A stretch of DNA of 12,490 bases from Reyranella sp. (GCA_004296815.1 SCVT01000245.1:1-12490), one strand, 5' to 3'; counted from the stretch's first letter, positions 1 through 7,365 are shown. Made by a program: numbers and translations. Notes: generated by a model not told the origin, from the sequence alone.

Positions 1-256
1 CACGGAACAGCGCGTTGTCGAGATGCGCGAACTGCGCGAAGCGATGGGCGCCGGCGAGGTGGAGGAAGTTGACGCCGAGCACGGTGCCGAGCAGCACGAC
101 CAGGCCTTCGAGGCGCCAGTCGCCGGCGGCGCTTTCCCAATGCATGGCGAGCAGGCCCGCGCCCAGGATGGCCGCGCCATCGAACACGGCGGCGACGCGC
201 GTGACGATCGCTTCGGAGATCGTGGCAGCCGACTCTGACTTTATGTGTGAATTCAT
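1..256 (-). CDS. Probable undecaprenyl-phosphate sugar phosphotransferase (WcaJ/PssY-like), N-terminal part
   Basis: Only the first 85 codons are inside the window; the gene continues past the left edge. The ATG at 256 has a GGAG Shine-Dalgarno about 7 nt upstream. Two hydrophobic stretches, around residues 20-41 and 51-70, are followed by residues GAHRFAQFAHLDNALFR. This resembles the membrane-spanning N-terminus of polyisoprenyl-phosphate hexose-1-phosphate transferases, in which a short loop with an aromatic/Arg motif follows paired helices. Known members transfer a sugar-1-phosphate from a nucleotide sugar to undecaprenyl phosphate at the inner membrane and so start repeat-unit assembly. 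The catalytic domain is not visible, so the call rests on the N-terminus and on position as last visible gene of an exopolysaccharide operon. It is separated from the preceding glycosyltransferase by 88 bp that contain a stem-loop and a TTGRTCAC site. It could instead be another polytopic polysaccharide protein. Confidence 0.55.
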   Translation of the reverse strand, partial: MNSHIKSESAATISEAIVTRVAAVFDGAAILGAGLLAMHWESAAGDWRLEGLVVLLGTVLGVNFLHLAGAHRFAQFAHLDNALFR

Positions 257-320
257 CTGAGGCTCCGTGCGGGTCTCGACGATATGGGTCGATTGTCCAC
301 GCCATGCGCCCGCAGGTGTT

Positions 321-328
321 GTGACCAA
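321..328 (-). promoter_or_regulatory. TTGRTCAC site 1 (candidate regulator site)
   Basis: The minus strand reads TTGGTCAC here, 64 nt upstream of the phosphotransferase ATG at 256 and directly after the stem-loop on the preceding stop codon. It is one of four copies of this 8-mer, all intergenic and all in the same orientation. The TTG start could suggest a -35 element, but no convincing -10 lies 16-19 nt downstream. A transcription-factor half-site is therefore the better guess. Confidence 0.3.
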
Positions 329-335
329 CTGGGGA

Positions 336-355
336 TCGCGGCCGTCAGGCCGCGA
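336..355 (-). other. Stem-loop spanning the glycosyltransferase stop codon
   Basis: TCGCGGCC at 336-343 and GGCCGCGA at 348-355 form a perfect 8-bp inverted repeat with a 4-nt loop that contains most of the TGA stop codon (345-347). No T-run follows on the minus strand, so it is not a standard intrinsic terminator. It may act as a weak Rho-independent pause, as an mRNA 3'-end stabiliser, or as a partial terminator before the phosphotransferase gene. A similar hairpin sits on the stop codon at 5805. Confidence 0.5.
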
Positions 356-1544
356 GCACCGATGCGGCGAAGCGCTGCGGTGTCTGTGATGCAGCGAAGG
401 CCTGCGCCGAAGCGAGGTCGAGAAACGACGACGGGCCGAGCTGTGCCATTTGTGTGATCGCGGCCGCGACCGCGGCGGGGTCAGACGAATCGACGGCGAG
501 GCCGAGACGGTGCTCGCGTGTCAGGTGGCCGACGAGACCGTATTGCTGTGCCAGCACCGGGCGTCCGGCGCGCGCGGCCCACAGCAGCACGCCGCTCGAG
601 CCGACGAAGCGCTGGTAGGGCGCCAGCACGACGTCGCTGCGCTCGACGAGACCCTCGAGCTCGTCGTCGCCGAGGCGGCGATCGTCGATGCCGAGCCACA
701 GCTCGGGCCGGAGCGACGCGAGCCGTCGCCGGCGCTCGTCGATGCGGGGCTGCAAGGCGGGATCGACGCGGCCGGCCATCAGCACGGCGATGCGGCTCGC
801 CACCAGCGGCGGCAGGCGCTCCAGCGCCTCGAGCACGACCAGCGGCCCCTTGCGTTCGGTGAGATAGCCGAACAGCAGGAAAGCGATGCGGCCCTGCGGC
901 ACCGCGTTGTTGTCGTTGCCCGCTACGGCGACGCGGTCGATGACAGCCGGATGTGCGGGATCGGGCAGCGCCTCGACCTTGTGGCCGTTGGCGTAGGCGG
1001 CGGCGTGCGCGGGAAAGAACGGATCGAGCGACAGCACGCGGCCGAGCGCGGGGTTGCGCAGCATCAGGCGGTAGAGGATCGCCTTGCGCAGGTCGCGCAG
1101 GCGTTCGCCGACGCCGCGGTGATGGCTGCCGAAGTCGCGGTAGTGGACGGAGGGGCGGAAGAGGATGCCTGAGAGGGTGCGGCCGCCGGCGCGCAAGCCG
1201 AGGGCCAGCGGCAGCGCCAGAAGGTCGATCGACAGGAAGAAGCCCTGCTCCGCGCCGCTGTCCTGCAGGTGCCGGCGCATGGTCCACCAGCGGGCGAAGG
1301 CGGCGACCGACAGACGGCGATCGGTGCACCAGCGCAGCTCCCGTTCGGAGAGCGGGCGCAGCTTGACCCGGCCCAGGATCTCGGCGGGACAGGTATCCGC
1401 GAGGGCGCGGCAGATCGAGGGCGGCGCCGCGATCGAGATCGACGGCCGGTCGCGGCCGGCGGCGGCGAACTCGATCAGGTGGCGCAGCCACTCCTGCGAA
1501 TGGCCCTCGGCGTCGGGCTCGAACACCAGCACGCGGCGCGCCAC
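345..1544 (-). CDS. Glycosyltransferase, GT4-like, 399 aa
   Basis: Predicted cytoplasmic or membrane-associated GT-B glycosyltransferase that adds one sugar to the lipid-linked repeat unit; donor and acceptor cannot be read from sequence. The N-terminal half begins with RRVLVFEPDAEGHSQEWLRH (residues 3-22). The C-terminal half has typical GT4 features: FGYLTERKGPLVVLEAL (225-241), the beta-strand and acidic segment DDELEGLVERSDVVLAPY (293-310), and a nucleotide-sugar-binding-like segment, SSGVLLWAARAGRPVLA around 316-332. The GTG at 1544 is chosen because it begins the conserved N-terminal strand and lies 4 nt past the stop of the preceding glycosyltransferase; the open frame continues upstream only as a shadow of that gene. 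The Shine-Dalgarno is weak (GGTGAG, very close), which suggests translational coupling. The stop codon sits in the loop of a perfect 8-bp stem. It is more divergent from well-known families than its upstream neighbour. Confidence 0.82.
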   Translation of the reverse strand: MARRVLVFEPDAEGHSQEWLRHLIEFAAAGRDRPSISIAAPPSICRALADTCPAEILGRVKLRPLSERELRWCTDRRLSVAAFARWWTMRRHLQDSGAEQGFFLSIDLLALPLALGLRAGGRTLSGILFRPSVHYRDFGSHHRGVGERLRDLRKAILYRLMLRNPALGRVLSLDPFFPAHAAAYANGHKVEALPDPAHPAVIDRVAVAGNDNNAVPQGRIAFLLFGYLTERKGPLVVLEALERLPPLVASRIAVLMAGRVDPALQPRIDERRRRLASLRPELWLGIDDRRLGDDELEGLVERSDVVLAPYQRFVGSSGVLLWAARAGRPVLAQQYGLVGHLTREHRLGLAVDSSDPAAVAAAITQMAQLGPSSFLDLASAQAFAASQTPQRFAASVLAA

Positions 1545-1548
1545 CGGC

Positions 1549-2778
1549 TCACCGTGCGGCGGCAAGGGCGTCGAGACGTCCCAGCAGGCCGCCCAGTATG
1601 TGTGGCTTGGAATAGTTGCGCTCGACGAAGTCGCGCCCGCGGCGTCCGAGCTCGAGGCGCAGCCGCCGATCGTCGGCCAGCCGCAGCACGGCCTCGGCGA
1701 AGGCCGGCGGCTCGTCGGGCGGCACGCAGAGGAACGCGCCGCTCTCGTGCTGCAGTTGCCAGAGCACCGTGCCCGGCAGCGCGGTGGCGACGAAAGGCCG
1801 GCCGACCGCCATGATGTTGAAGACCTTGGAGGGCACGGCGAAGGCTGCGGCGTCGGGATTCTGCGGCACGAGATGGATGTCGCCCTGGCAGAGCGCCGTG
1901 GCGAGGCCCTCGTTGGGCTGCAGCTCAGCGAGGCGCACGTTGACGAGGCCGCGCCGCGCGATCTCCTGCGCGAGCTCGCTGCCCTGGCTGCCCTTGCCGC
2001 GCACCACGATCTCGATCTCCGGACGGCTGGCCGCGAGTTCCTGCGCAAGGTCGACGACCTGGTTGAGACCCTGCTTGCGGCCGAGATTTCCGCTGTAAAG
2101 CACGCGCACCGATGGCCGCTGGACCGGCTCGACCGGTCGGATCTGGTCGGTGTCGACCCACAGCGGCACGACCTCGATCGGCGCGGTGACGCCGATCTGC
2201 CGGAGCTGCTCCTTCATCTCGGCCGACAGCACGATCACGAGGTCGGTGCGGTTCAGCACGGCGCGCTCGCAGGCGCGCATCAGTCGCGTGAGGCCGCCGC
2301 CGCCCACCATGCCGAGCTTCTCGGCGAGGCCGGACTGGATGTCGTGGACGATGGCGACGCAGATGCCGCCCGGGCGGCGCGCCGCGACGCCCAGCGCCAC
2401 GGAGAGGATCGAAGGGCAGAGCGCCAGCACCACGTCGTGGCGCGCAAAGCGGCCGCGGGCGAGGGCGGCCAGTCCGCGCAGCAGGAAGGCCGCCTCGTTG
2501 CCGATGCGGGCGCGTGCGCCGCCGCCGCGCGGGGCGCCGACGGCCAGCCGCTCGACAAGCGTGCCGCCCACCGTCTCGCGGCGGGCATGGCCGTTGCGAT
2601 AGGCGGGGAAGACCTCGGTCTCGGGATAGTGCGGCAGCCCACTCACCACGGTGGTCGGCCGGCCGTGCCGGGTCAGCCAGTCGGCGATGTCGGTGCTGAA
2701 CGGCGCCGATCCGATCAGCTCCGGCCAGAAGTAACGCGACACGAAGAGGACGTCGCCGCCCGGCGCCACCGATGTCAT
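1549..2778 (-). CDS. Glycosyltransferase family 4, WcaI-like, 409 aa
   Basis: Predicted GT-B glycosyltransferase of the group that includes colanic-acid WcaI. It would work at the cytoplasmic face of the inner membrane in building the lipid-linked repeat unit. The N-terminus carries VLFVSRYFWPELIGSA (10-25), like the start of WcaI proteins, and LPHYPETEVFP lies at 48-58. The C-terminal donor-binding half shows YSGNLGRKQGL (228-238), the strand RPEIEIVVRGKGSQ (252-265) and PSKVFNIMAVGRPFVA (316-331), followed by an acidic SGAFLCVPPDEP segment. The length is normal for the family. The ATG at 2778 overlaps the upstream stop as ATGA, so translation is probably coupled to the BY-kinase gene, and the reading frame upstream of it is a shadow. 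The linkage formed and the sugar donor cannot be stated; fucose was reported for WcaI, but that does not transfer safely. Confidence 0.88.
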   Translation of the reverse strand: MTSVAPGGDVLFVSRYFWPELIGSAPFSTDIADWLTRHGRPTTVVSGLPHYPETEVFPAYRNGHARRETVGGTLVERLAVGAPRGGGARARIGNEAAFLLRGLAALARGRFARHDVVLALCPSILSVALGVAARRPGGICVAIVHDIQSGLAEKLGMVGGGGLTRLMRACERAVLNRTDLVIVLSAEMKEQLRQIGVTAPIEVVPLWVDTDQIRPVEPVQRPSVRVLYSGNLGRKQGLNQVVDLAQELAASRPEIEIVVRGKGSQGSELAQEIARRGLVNVRLAELQPNEGLATALCQGDIHLVPQNPDAAAFAVPSKVFNIMAVGRPFVATALPGTVLWQLQHESGAFLCVPPDEPPAFAEAVLRLADDRRLRLELGRRGRDFVERNYSKPHILGGLLGRLDALAAAR

Positions 2779-5081
2779 CCGAACTGCGTCCGGGTCGGCC
2801 GGGCCTCGGCATAGAACGGGTCGAGACGGCCGTACTGGCGGTACTGCTTGGCGACCACGCGCGACATCACGACGCCCGCCACGTCGCCCTGGGCGTCGAC
2901 GATCTGGCGCAGCGCCTCCATGGCGTTGTCCTGGCGCGTATGGCCCCAGCGGACGACGAACACGACCTTCTCGACGAAGCGCGACAGCGCCAGCACGTCG
3001 GCCGTCACGAGCGCCGGCGGTGTGTCGAGCAGCACGAACTCGTAGTGCGAGGCGACCGCCTCGATCAGGTTGCGCATGCGCTCGGAGCTCAGCAGGTGCG
3101 CCGCGCGCGGGTTCCACGGACCGGCCGGCATGACGTCGAGGCCGGACAGGGCGTCGTGATGGATGACGTCGTCGAGGCTCGACGGCTTGTCGGTCAGCAG
3201 GCTGGCCAGCCCGCCGCGATTGTCGCAGTGGAAGATCTGGTGCTGGCGGGGGCTCCGCCAGTCGCAGTCGATCAGCAGCACGCGCTTGCCGTTGCTGGCG
3301 AGAAGCCGGCCGAGCGAGGCCGCCATCACCGACTTGCCTTCGGACGGAGTCGCCGAGCTGAACATGATGGTGCGCGGCGATTCGGCCGCCTCCGACAGCT
3401 CGACGCCGATCTGCAGCCGGCGCAGCGCCTCGCTGTAGGCCGAGGTCGGCTGGCGCAGCACCTGCATGGCGGGCGGCGTGCGGCCGCCGACCTGCGGCAC
3501 CATGGCGATCACCGGCAGGCCGGTCATGGCCTCGATCTGGTCGGCCCGCCGAAAGGTGTGGTCGCCGCTCTCGCGCATCAGCGCGATCGCCGAGCCGACC
3601 ATCAGGCCGCCGACGACGCCCAGCATCGCGATCAGGCTCTTCGGCGGATAGCTCGGCGCCTGCGCCGGCGCCGCGGCCGACACCAGCTTGGCGTTGGCGT
3701 CGAGGATCGCCTCGCTGCCCATGGTCTGCTTGGCACGGACCAGCATCGTCTCGAGCAGGTTGCGATTCACCGTGGCGTCGCGCTCCAGTGACTCGAGCCC
3801 GATCGACTTGTCGTTGACCGTGCCCATCTTCTGCTTGAGCTGCTCGAAGGTCTTGGTGAGCGTCTCGTAGCGCGCCGTCGCCGTCCTGGCCTCGCGCGCC
3901 AGGCCATCGACGACCTTCGCGACCTCGGCATTGACCTTGCCCTGGATGTTGCCGACTTCGGCGCGGGCGCTGACCATCGAGGGGTGGCGGGCGCCAAGCG
4001 AGCCCGACATCTCGGCGGCGCGGCGTTCGGCGTCGGCCTGCTGCGTCTTGAGCGCCGCGATCAGCGGCGAGCGCAGGACCTCGGGCACGCTCTCGCTGTT
4101 GAGCCCGCCCTTGCGCAGCTCCTGGGCCTCGGCGAGCCGGGCGTCGGCCTCGGCCTTGGCGGTCTGCGCGGCGAGAAGCTGGGTGTTGAGCTCGTTGAGC
4201 TGCTGTGCCGTCACGTTGCTGCCGGTGCTCTTGTAGAGGTCGTTGGCGCGCCGATAGTCCTCGACCGCCTGATCCGACTTCTTCACCTGCTCGCGCAGCT
4301 CGGCGATGCGCCCCATCAGGAACTTGTCGACCCGGTCCATCGAGCTGACCTTGTCGCGCCGCTGGTAGTCGAGGTAGCGGTCGGCGAAGGCGTTGGCCAT
4401 GGCGGAGGCGGTCTGAGGCTTCTGCGCCTCGGCCTTGACGCTCAGCACGTGCGAGCGGCCGAGTGTCGAGACATCGATGCGCGACAGCAGGATGTCGATC
4501 AGGCGGTTGTCGGCGGCGGACGCATCCGGCACCTCGGCGGCGACCGTCTGGCCTTTGGCCGGCGCGGACGGCTCGATCCAGCCTTTGATCGGCTCGGGCA
4601 TCCAGCTGCGGACATCCGTGACGCGCGCCCACAGCGAGGGTTTGCGCAGTGCCGGATTGAATTCGGGATCGTCGCGCAGCTTGAGCTGGTCCAGCACCTG
4701 TAGTGCCAGCGCGCGCGATTGCAGGATGAAGCCCTCGTTCTGCACGCGCTCGGCGTCGGGGCTGACATCGGCCAGGACCGCTTCGACGTTGAGTACACGC
4801 GGCCCCTGGAGGCCCACGAGCACGCGCGCCTCGGAGACGTAGTAGCTCGGCATCGACCAGGCGGCGAAGGCGGCGATGCCGCCCAGCAGCACGGTCGAGG
4901 CGAGGATGGTGCGACGATGCCGCCAGAGCTTGCGCAGGGTCTCGGCGAGGCCCTCGGGCTCGGGCGTGGCCGCCACGCGCATGGCCCGCGCCTCCTGGAG
5001 ATATCTCACGGAGGGCGGGACCGCGCGCAGGGCGGTGCGCCGGCGCGGCAGACGGGGCGTCGGGCCGGCGATCTGGTCCAT
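2775..5081 (-). CDS. Polysaccharide co-polymerase fused to BY-kinase (Wzc/ExoP-like), 768 aa
   Basis: Inner-membrane protein controlling exopolysaccharide chain length and export through cycles of tyrosine autophosphorylation. In order: a basic, Pro-rich cytoplasmic segment (1-55), TM1 (about 58-77), a large periplasmic Wzz-type domain with predicted coiled coils (about 245-460), TM2 after the Pro-rich stretch APSYPP (482-503), then a tyrosine autokinase domain. The kinase shows Walker A SSATPSEGKS (575-584), Walker A' VLLIDCDWRSPR (601-612) and Walker B FVLLDTPP (682-689). The C-terminal tail has Tyr747, Tyr750 and Tyr757, a plausible phosphorylated cluster. The start at 5081 gives a 1-nt TAATG overlap with the export lipoprotein gene. 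A second ATG at 4982 has a far better ribosome-binding site and would give 735 aa, losing only 33 residues of poorly structured N-terminus. Family and function are clear; the start is not. The periplasmic domain would pair with the outer-membrane export protein encoded just upstream. Confidence 0.93.
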   Translation of the reverse strand: MDQIAGPTPRLPRRRTALRAVPPSVRYLQEARAMRVAATPEPEGLAETLRKLWRHRRTILASTVLLGGIAAFAAWSMPSYYVSEARVLVGLQGPRVLNVEAVLADVSPDAERVQNEGFILQSRALALQVLDQLKLRDDPEFNPALRKPSLWARVTDVRSWMPEPIKGWIEPSAPAKGQTVAAEVPDASAADNRLIDILLSRIDVSTLGRSHVLSVKAEAQKPQTASAMANAFADRYLDYQRRDKVSSMDRVDKFLMGRIAELREQVKKSDQAVEDYRRANDLYKSTGSNVTAQQLNELNTQLLAAQTAKAEADARLAEAQELRKGGLNSESVPEVLRSPLIAALKTQQADAERRAAEMSGSLGARHPSMVSARAEVGNIQGKVNAEVAKVVDGLAREARTATARYETLTKTFEQLKQKMGTVNDKSIGLESLERDATVNRNLLETMLVRAKQTMGSEAILDANAKLVSAAAPAQAPSYPPKSLIAMLGVVGGLMVGSAIALMRESGDHTFRRADQIEAMTGLPVIAMVPQVGGRTPPAMQVLRQPTSAYSEALRRLQIGVELSEAAESPRTIMFSSATPSEGKSVMAASLGRLLASNGKRVLLIDCDWRSPRQHQIFHCDNRGGLASLLTDKPSSLDDVIHHDALSGLDVMPAGPWNPRAAHLLSSERMRNLIEAVASHYEFVLLDTPPALVTADVLALSRFVEKVVFVVRWGHTRQDNAMEALRQIVDAQGDVAGVVMSRVVAKQYRQYGRLDPFYAEARPTRTQFG
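4991..4996 (-). promoter_or_regulatory. Consensus Shine-Dalgarno before an internal ATG of the BY-kinase gene
   Basis: The minus strand reads AGGAGG here, exactly 8 nt before an in-frame ATG at 4982. The upstream ATG at 5081 has only a GGAG about 11 nt away. Initiation at 4982 would give a protein starting MRVAATPEPEG, shortly before the first membrane helix. Either this is the true start or two N-terminal forms are made. Confidence 0.5.
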
Positions 5082-5704
5082 TAGAAATACCGCTCCGCCA
5101 CTTCGAGCGTGTCGCCCGGACGCAGGATCGTCTCCGGCTTGGCGGCGACCTTGACCATGCGGCCGCTGGTGTCGAGCCGCTTGATGTAGAACTGCGTGGT
5201 CCGCGCCCGGTAGGTGTAGCCGCCGGCCATCGCCACGGCGTTGAGCGCGGTCATGTCGGTGACGTAGGGATAGTTGCCGGGCTTCTGGACCTCGCCCAGC
5301 ACGTAGAACGGACGCCGGGTCAGCACCTCGACGCTGACGCTCGGATTGCGCAGGTAGTCGGGATCGAGCTTGCTGGCGATCGCCTGCTGCAGCTCCTTCG
5401 GGGTCAGGCCGCTGGCGTTGATGTTGCCGACCAGCGGGTAGGCGACGACGCCGTTGCCGTCGAGCGTGAACTCGCCGGTGAGGTTGGGCTGGCCGAACAC
5501 GGTGATGCGCGTGCGGTCGTTGGCACCCAGGCGATAGTCGTTGGTGCTGGCGACCGACCCGTTGCCGGACTTCGTTCCGGAAGCAGCAAGGCTGGTCGTG
5601 TCGGCGACGATCGGCGTCGGGTCGTTCTCGCAGGCGGCGACGAGCCCGAGTACGCAGGCGGCGACGCATAGACGTGAGGCGAAGATGGCTTTGCTCTTGG
5701 ACAT
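5081..5704 (-). CDS. Polysaccharide export outer-membrane lipoprotein (OPX, GumB-like), 207 aa
   Basis: Predicted periplasmic/outer-membrane lipoprotein that, with the BY-kinase co-polymerase, conducts the finished polymer across the envelope. Residues 1-25 form a lipoprotein signal with lipobox LVAAC and lipidated Cys25. Glu26 at the +2 position fits sorting to the outer membrane. A poly-export domain spans about 55-128 (DYRLGANDRTRITVFGQPNL, then GVVAYPLVGNI), followed by an SLBB-type domain from about 132 (PFYVLGEVQKPGNYPY). The protein ends soon after this domain and lacks the extra domains and C-terminal helix of Wza-size proteins (about 380 aa), so its size is like GumB. The ATG at 5704 is chosen because it places the signal peptide at the N-terminus; the open frame extends 30 codons upstream without support. 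The stop overlaps the BY-kinase ATG by 1 nt. Confidence 0.92.
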   Translation of the reverse strand: MSKSKAIFASRLCVAACVLGLVAACENDPTPIVADTTSLAASGTKSGNGSVASTNDYRLGANDRTRITVFGQPNLTGEFTLDGNGVVAYPLVGNINASGLTPKELQQAIASKLDPDYLRNPSVSVEVLTRRPFYVLGEVQKPGNYPYVTDMTALNAVAMAGGYTYRARTTQFYIKRLDTSGRMVKVAAKPETILRPGDTLEVAERYF

Positions 5705-5776
5705 GGCAGTACCCCAGGTCAGGAAGGACGGAATGGGCCGATCTTCCGGAGATAGCGCTCGCATGGACCGTGCGGT

Positions 5777-5784
5777 GTGACCAA
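5777..5784 (-). promoter_or_regulatory. TTGRTCAC site 2 (candidate regulator site)
   Basis: The minus strand reads TTGGTCAC, 72 nt upstream of the export lipoprotein ATG at 5704. It begins at the last base of the stem-loop on the manC stop codon. With site 1 it shares the longer 9-mer TTGGTCACA and the position after a stop-codon hairpin. No clear -10 element follows. Confidence 0.3.
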
Positions 5785-5805
5785 TCCGGGGCATTGGCCC
5801 CGGAT
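5784..5805 (-). other. Stem-loop spanning the mannose-1-phosphate guanylyltransferase stop codon
   Basis: ATCCGGGGC at 5784-5792 and GCCCCGGAT at 5797-5805 form a perfect 9-bp inverted repeat with a 4-nt loop; the last base of the TGA stop is its first paired base. It is strongly GC-rich but has no following T-run on the minus strand. Possible roles are partial transcription termination, or mRNA processing and stabilisation that sets the ratio of sugar-nucleotide enzyme to downstream export genes. The 100-bp gap it starts holds no gene. Confidence 0.55.
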
Positions 5806-7268
5806 CAGGCGCGACCGTAGGTGTCGGAGAGGCGCACGATGTCGTCCTCCCCCAGATATCCGCCGGATTGCACCTCGATCAGCTCGAGCGTCACCTTTCC
5901 AGGATTCTCGAGGCGATGCTCGGCGCCGAGCGGGATGTAGGCCGACTGGTTTTCGTGCAGGAGCTTGCGCTCCTCGCCGCACTGGACGATCGCGGTGCCG
6001 CGCACGACCACCCAGTGCTCGGCCCTGTGGTAGTGCTTCTGAAGGCTGAGCTTCGCGCCGGGCTTGACGGTGATGCGTTTCACCTGGAAGCGCTCGCCGG
6101 CATCGACCGTGCGGTAATTGCCCCACGGCCGGTGGCAGGTGGAATGTTGTAGCGGCTCGGGCCGCTTGTCCTGGCGCAGGCGTTCGACGACGCGCGAGAG
6201 TGTGCCGGCCGAGTCGCGGCCCGCGACCAGCACAGCGTCGTCGGTTGCCACGACCGTGATGTTCTCGACGCCGATCGCCGCGAGCAGGCGGCCCTCGGAG
6301 CGCAGGTAGGAGTTGCTGACGCCGTCGTGCACGACGTCGCCCTGCACGACGTTTCCTGCCGCGTCGCCCGCACCGATCCCGTGCAGCGCGGCCCACGAGC
6401 CCACGTCGCTCCAGGCCATGTCGACGGGGATCACGGCGGCCCGGTCGGTGTGTTCCATGACGGCATGGTCGATCGAGAGCGAGGGCGCCTCGGAGAAGGC
6501 AGCGAGGTCGAGTTTCAGGCAGTCGCCGTCGTCGGCCACGCCGTCGATGGCGCGGCGGCAGGCGTCGAGCATGGCGGCATTGATGCCGGCCAGCTCGTCG
6601 AGATAGGCCTGCGCGCCCAGCAGGAAGATGCCGCTGTTCCAGTAGAACGTGCCGCTGTCGACGAAGCGCTGCGCGGTCTCACGGTCGGGCTTCTCCACGA
6701 AGCGCTCGACGTCGAGCACGCCCTCGACGCCGTCGATCGCCGCGCCGCCCTGGATGTAGCCGTAGCCGGTGTCGGGGCGGTCCGGACGGATGCCGAAGGT
6801 CACGAGCCGGCCTTCGCGCGCCGCCGCCGTGCCGCGCATCACCGCGGCATGGAACTGCGGCAGCGAGGCAATCACATGGTCGGAGGGCTGGACGAGCATC
6901 AGCGCGTCGGGATCGCGGCGCAGCAGCCAGAGCGCGGCGGCGGCGATCGCCGGACCGGTGTTGCGTGCCAGCGGCTCGAGCAGCAGGCCCTGTGGCTTGA
7001 CGCCGACCTCCTCGAGCTGGTCGGCGACCAGGAAGCGATGATCGGCATTGCACACCACGACCGGGGCGGCGAAGCCCACGTCGGCGAGACTGCGCATCGC
7101 CGTCTCCTGCAACAGCGAGCGGTCGGAGACGAGCTTCAGGAGCTGCTTGGGATACGACGCGCGCGACAGCGGCCAGAGCCGTGTGCCGGCGCCGCCAGAG
7201 AGAATGACGGGATGGATCTGGGCCGAGCCTTGCTGGTGGAAGCGGCCGAGGTCGGGGATGGTGTCCAT
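5805..7268 (-). CDS. manC: Mannose-1-phosphate guanylyltransferase / mannose-6-phosphate isomerase, 487 aa
   Basis: Bifunctional cytoplasmic enzyme (AlgA/ManC/XanB type). The N-terminal domain makes GDP-mannose from mannose-1-phosphate and GTP; the C-terminal cupin domain interconverts fructose-6-phosphate and mannose-6-phosphate. Visible signatures are the pyrophosphorylase loop GGAGTRLWPLSR (25-36), LEPLARNTGPAIA (97-109), FVEKP (190-194), NSGIFL (211-216), DVGSW (288-292), the cupin motif QKHYHRAEHW (410-419) and the C-terminal GEDDIVRLSDTYGR (473-486). The length matches the bifunctional family. The ATG at 7268 has GGAG 4 nt upstream, right beside a hairpin. It is the first gene of the exopolysaccharide operon and implies that mannose, or a GDP-mannose-derived sugar such as fucose or rhamnose, is in the polymer. 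It follows the sensor kinase gene by 97 bp. Confidence 0.96.
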   Translation of the reverse strand: MDTIPDLGRFHQQGSAQIHPVILSGGAGTRLWPLSRASYPKQLLKLVSDRSLLQETAMRSLADVGFAAPVVVCNADHRFLVADQLEEVGVKPQGLLLEPLARNTGPAIAAAALWLLRRDPDALMLVQPSDHVIASLPQFHAAVMRGTAAAREGRLVTFGIRPDRPDTGYGYIQGGAAIDGVEGVLDVERFVEKPDRETAQRFVDSGTFYWNSGIFLLGAQAYLDELAGINAAMLDACRRAIDGVADDGDCLKLDLAAFSEAPSLSIDHAVMEHTDRAAVIPVDMAWSDVGSWAALHGIGAGDAAGNVVQGDVVHDGVSNSYLRSEGRLLAAIGVENITVVATDDAVLVAGRDSAGTLSRVVERLRQDKRPEPLQHSTCHRPWGNYRTVDAGERFQVKRITVKPGAKLSLQKHYHRAEHWVVVRGTAIVQCGEERKLLHENQSAYIPLGAEHRLENPGKVTLELIEVQSGGYLGEDDIVRLSDTYGRA

Positions 7269-7276
7269 GTAACTCC

Positions 7277-7299
7277 GGTACGAGTCGTTCGCTCGTGCC
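7277..7299 (-). promoter_or_regulatory. Leader hairpin next to the manC ribosome-binding site
   Basis: On the minus strand GGCACGAG (7299-7292) can pair with CTCGTACC (7284-7277) across a 7-nt loop, with one G-U wobble in the RNA. The Shine-Dalgarno GGAG (7276-7273) begins directly after the stem. A hairpin touching the ribosome-binding site could modulate translation. It lacks a T-run, so it is not an evident terminator of the kinase gene. Confidence 0.35.
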
Positions 7300-7329
7300 G
7301 AAGCTATGCAGCGCTACACGCGCGGGCCA

Positions 7330-7337
7330 GTGATCAA
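7330..7337 (-). promoter_or_regulatory. TTGRTCAC site 3 (candidate regulator site)
   Basis: The minus strand reads TTGATCAC, 61 nt upstream of the manC ATG, in the 97-bp gap between the kinase gene and the polysaccharide operon. If the four-site motif is a regulator site, this copy is placed to control the whole operon. I found no convincing -10 element at standard spacing. Confidence 0.35.
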
Positions 7338-7365
7338 GCTGTGTTTCGCCGCTCGCTCGCGCCCA

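Noticed and set aside
450..1172. 240-codon plus-strand open frame
   Set aside because: Antisense shadow of the glycosyltransferase at 345-1544; no family features.
1545..2048. In-frame extension of the glycosyltransferase upstream of 1544
   Set aside because: It overlaps the preceding glycosyltransferase in another frame and is Arg/Ser-rich shadow sequence.
1165..2814. 549-codon open frame on the plus strand
   Set aside because: It lies antisense to two clear glycosyltransferase genes, is rich in His/Arg/Ala as expected for a GC-bias shadow, and has no recognisable motif.
2772..3791. 339-codon plus-strand open frame
   Set aside because: Antisense to the kinase domain of the BY-kinase gene, which carries all the expected motifs on the other strand.
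2778..4632. Long in-frame extension of the WcaI-like gene upstream of 2778
   Set aside because: The extension reads as Arg/Ala/Gly-rich shadow of the BY-kinase gene; the ATGA junction at 2778 gives the normal family N-terminus.
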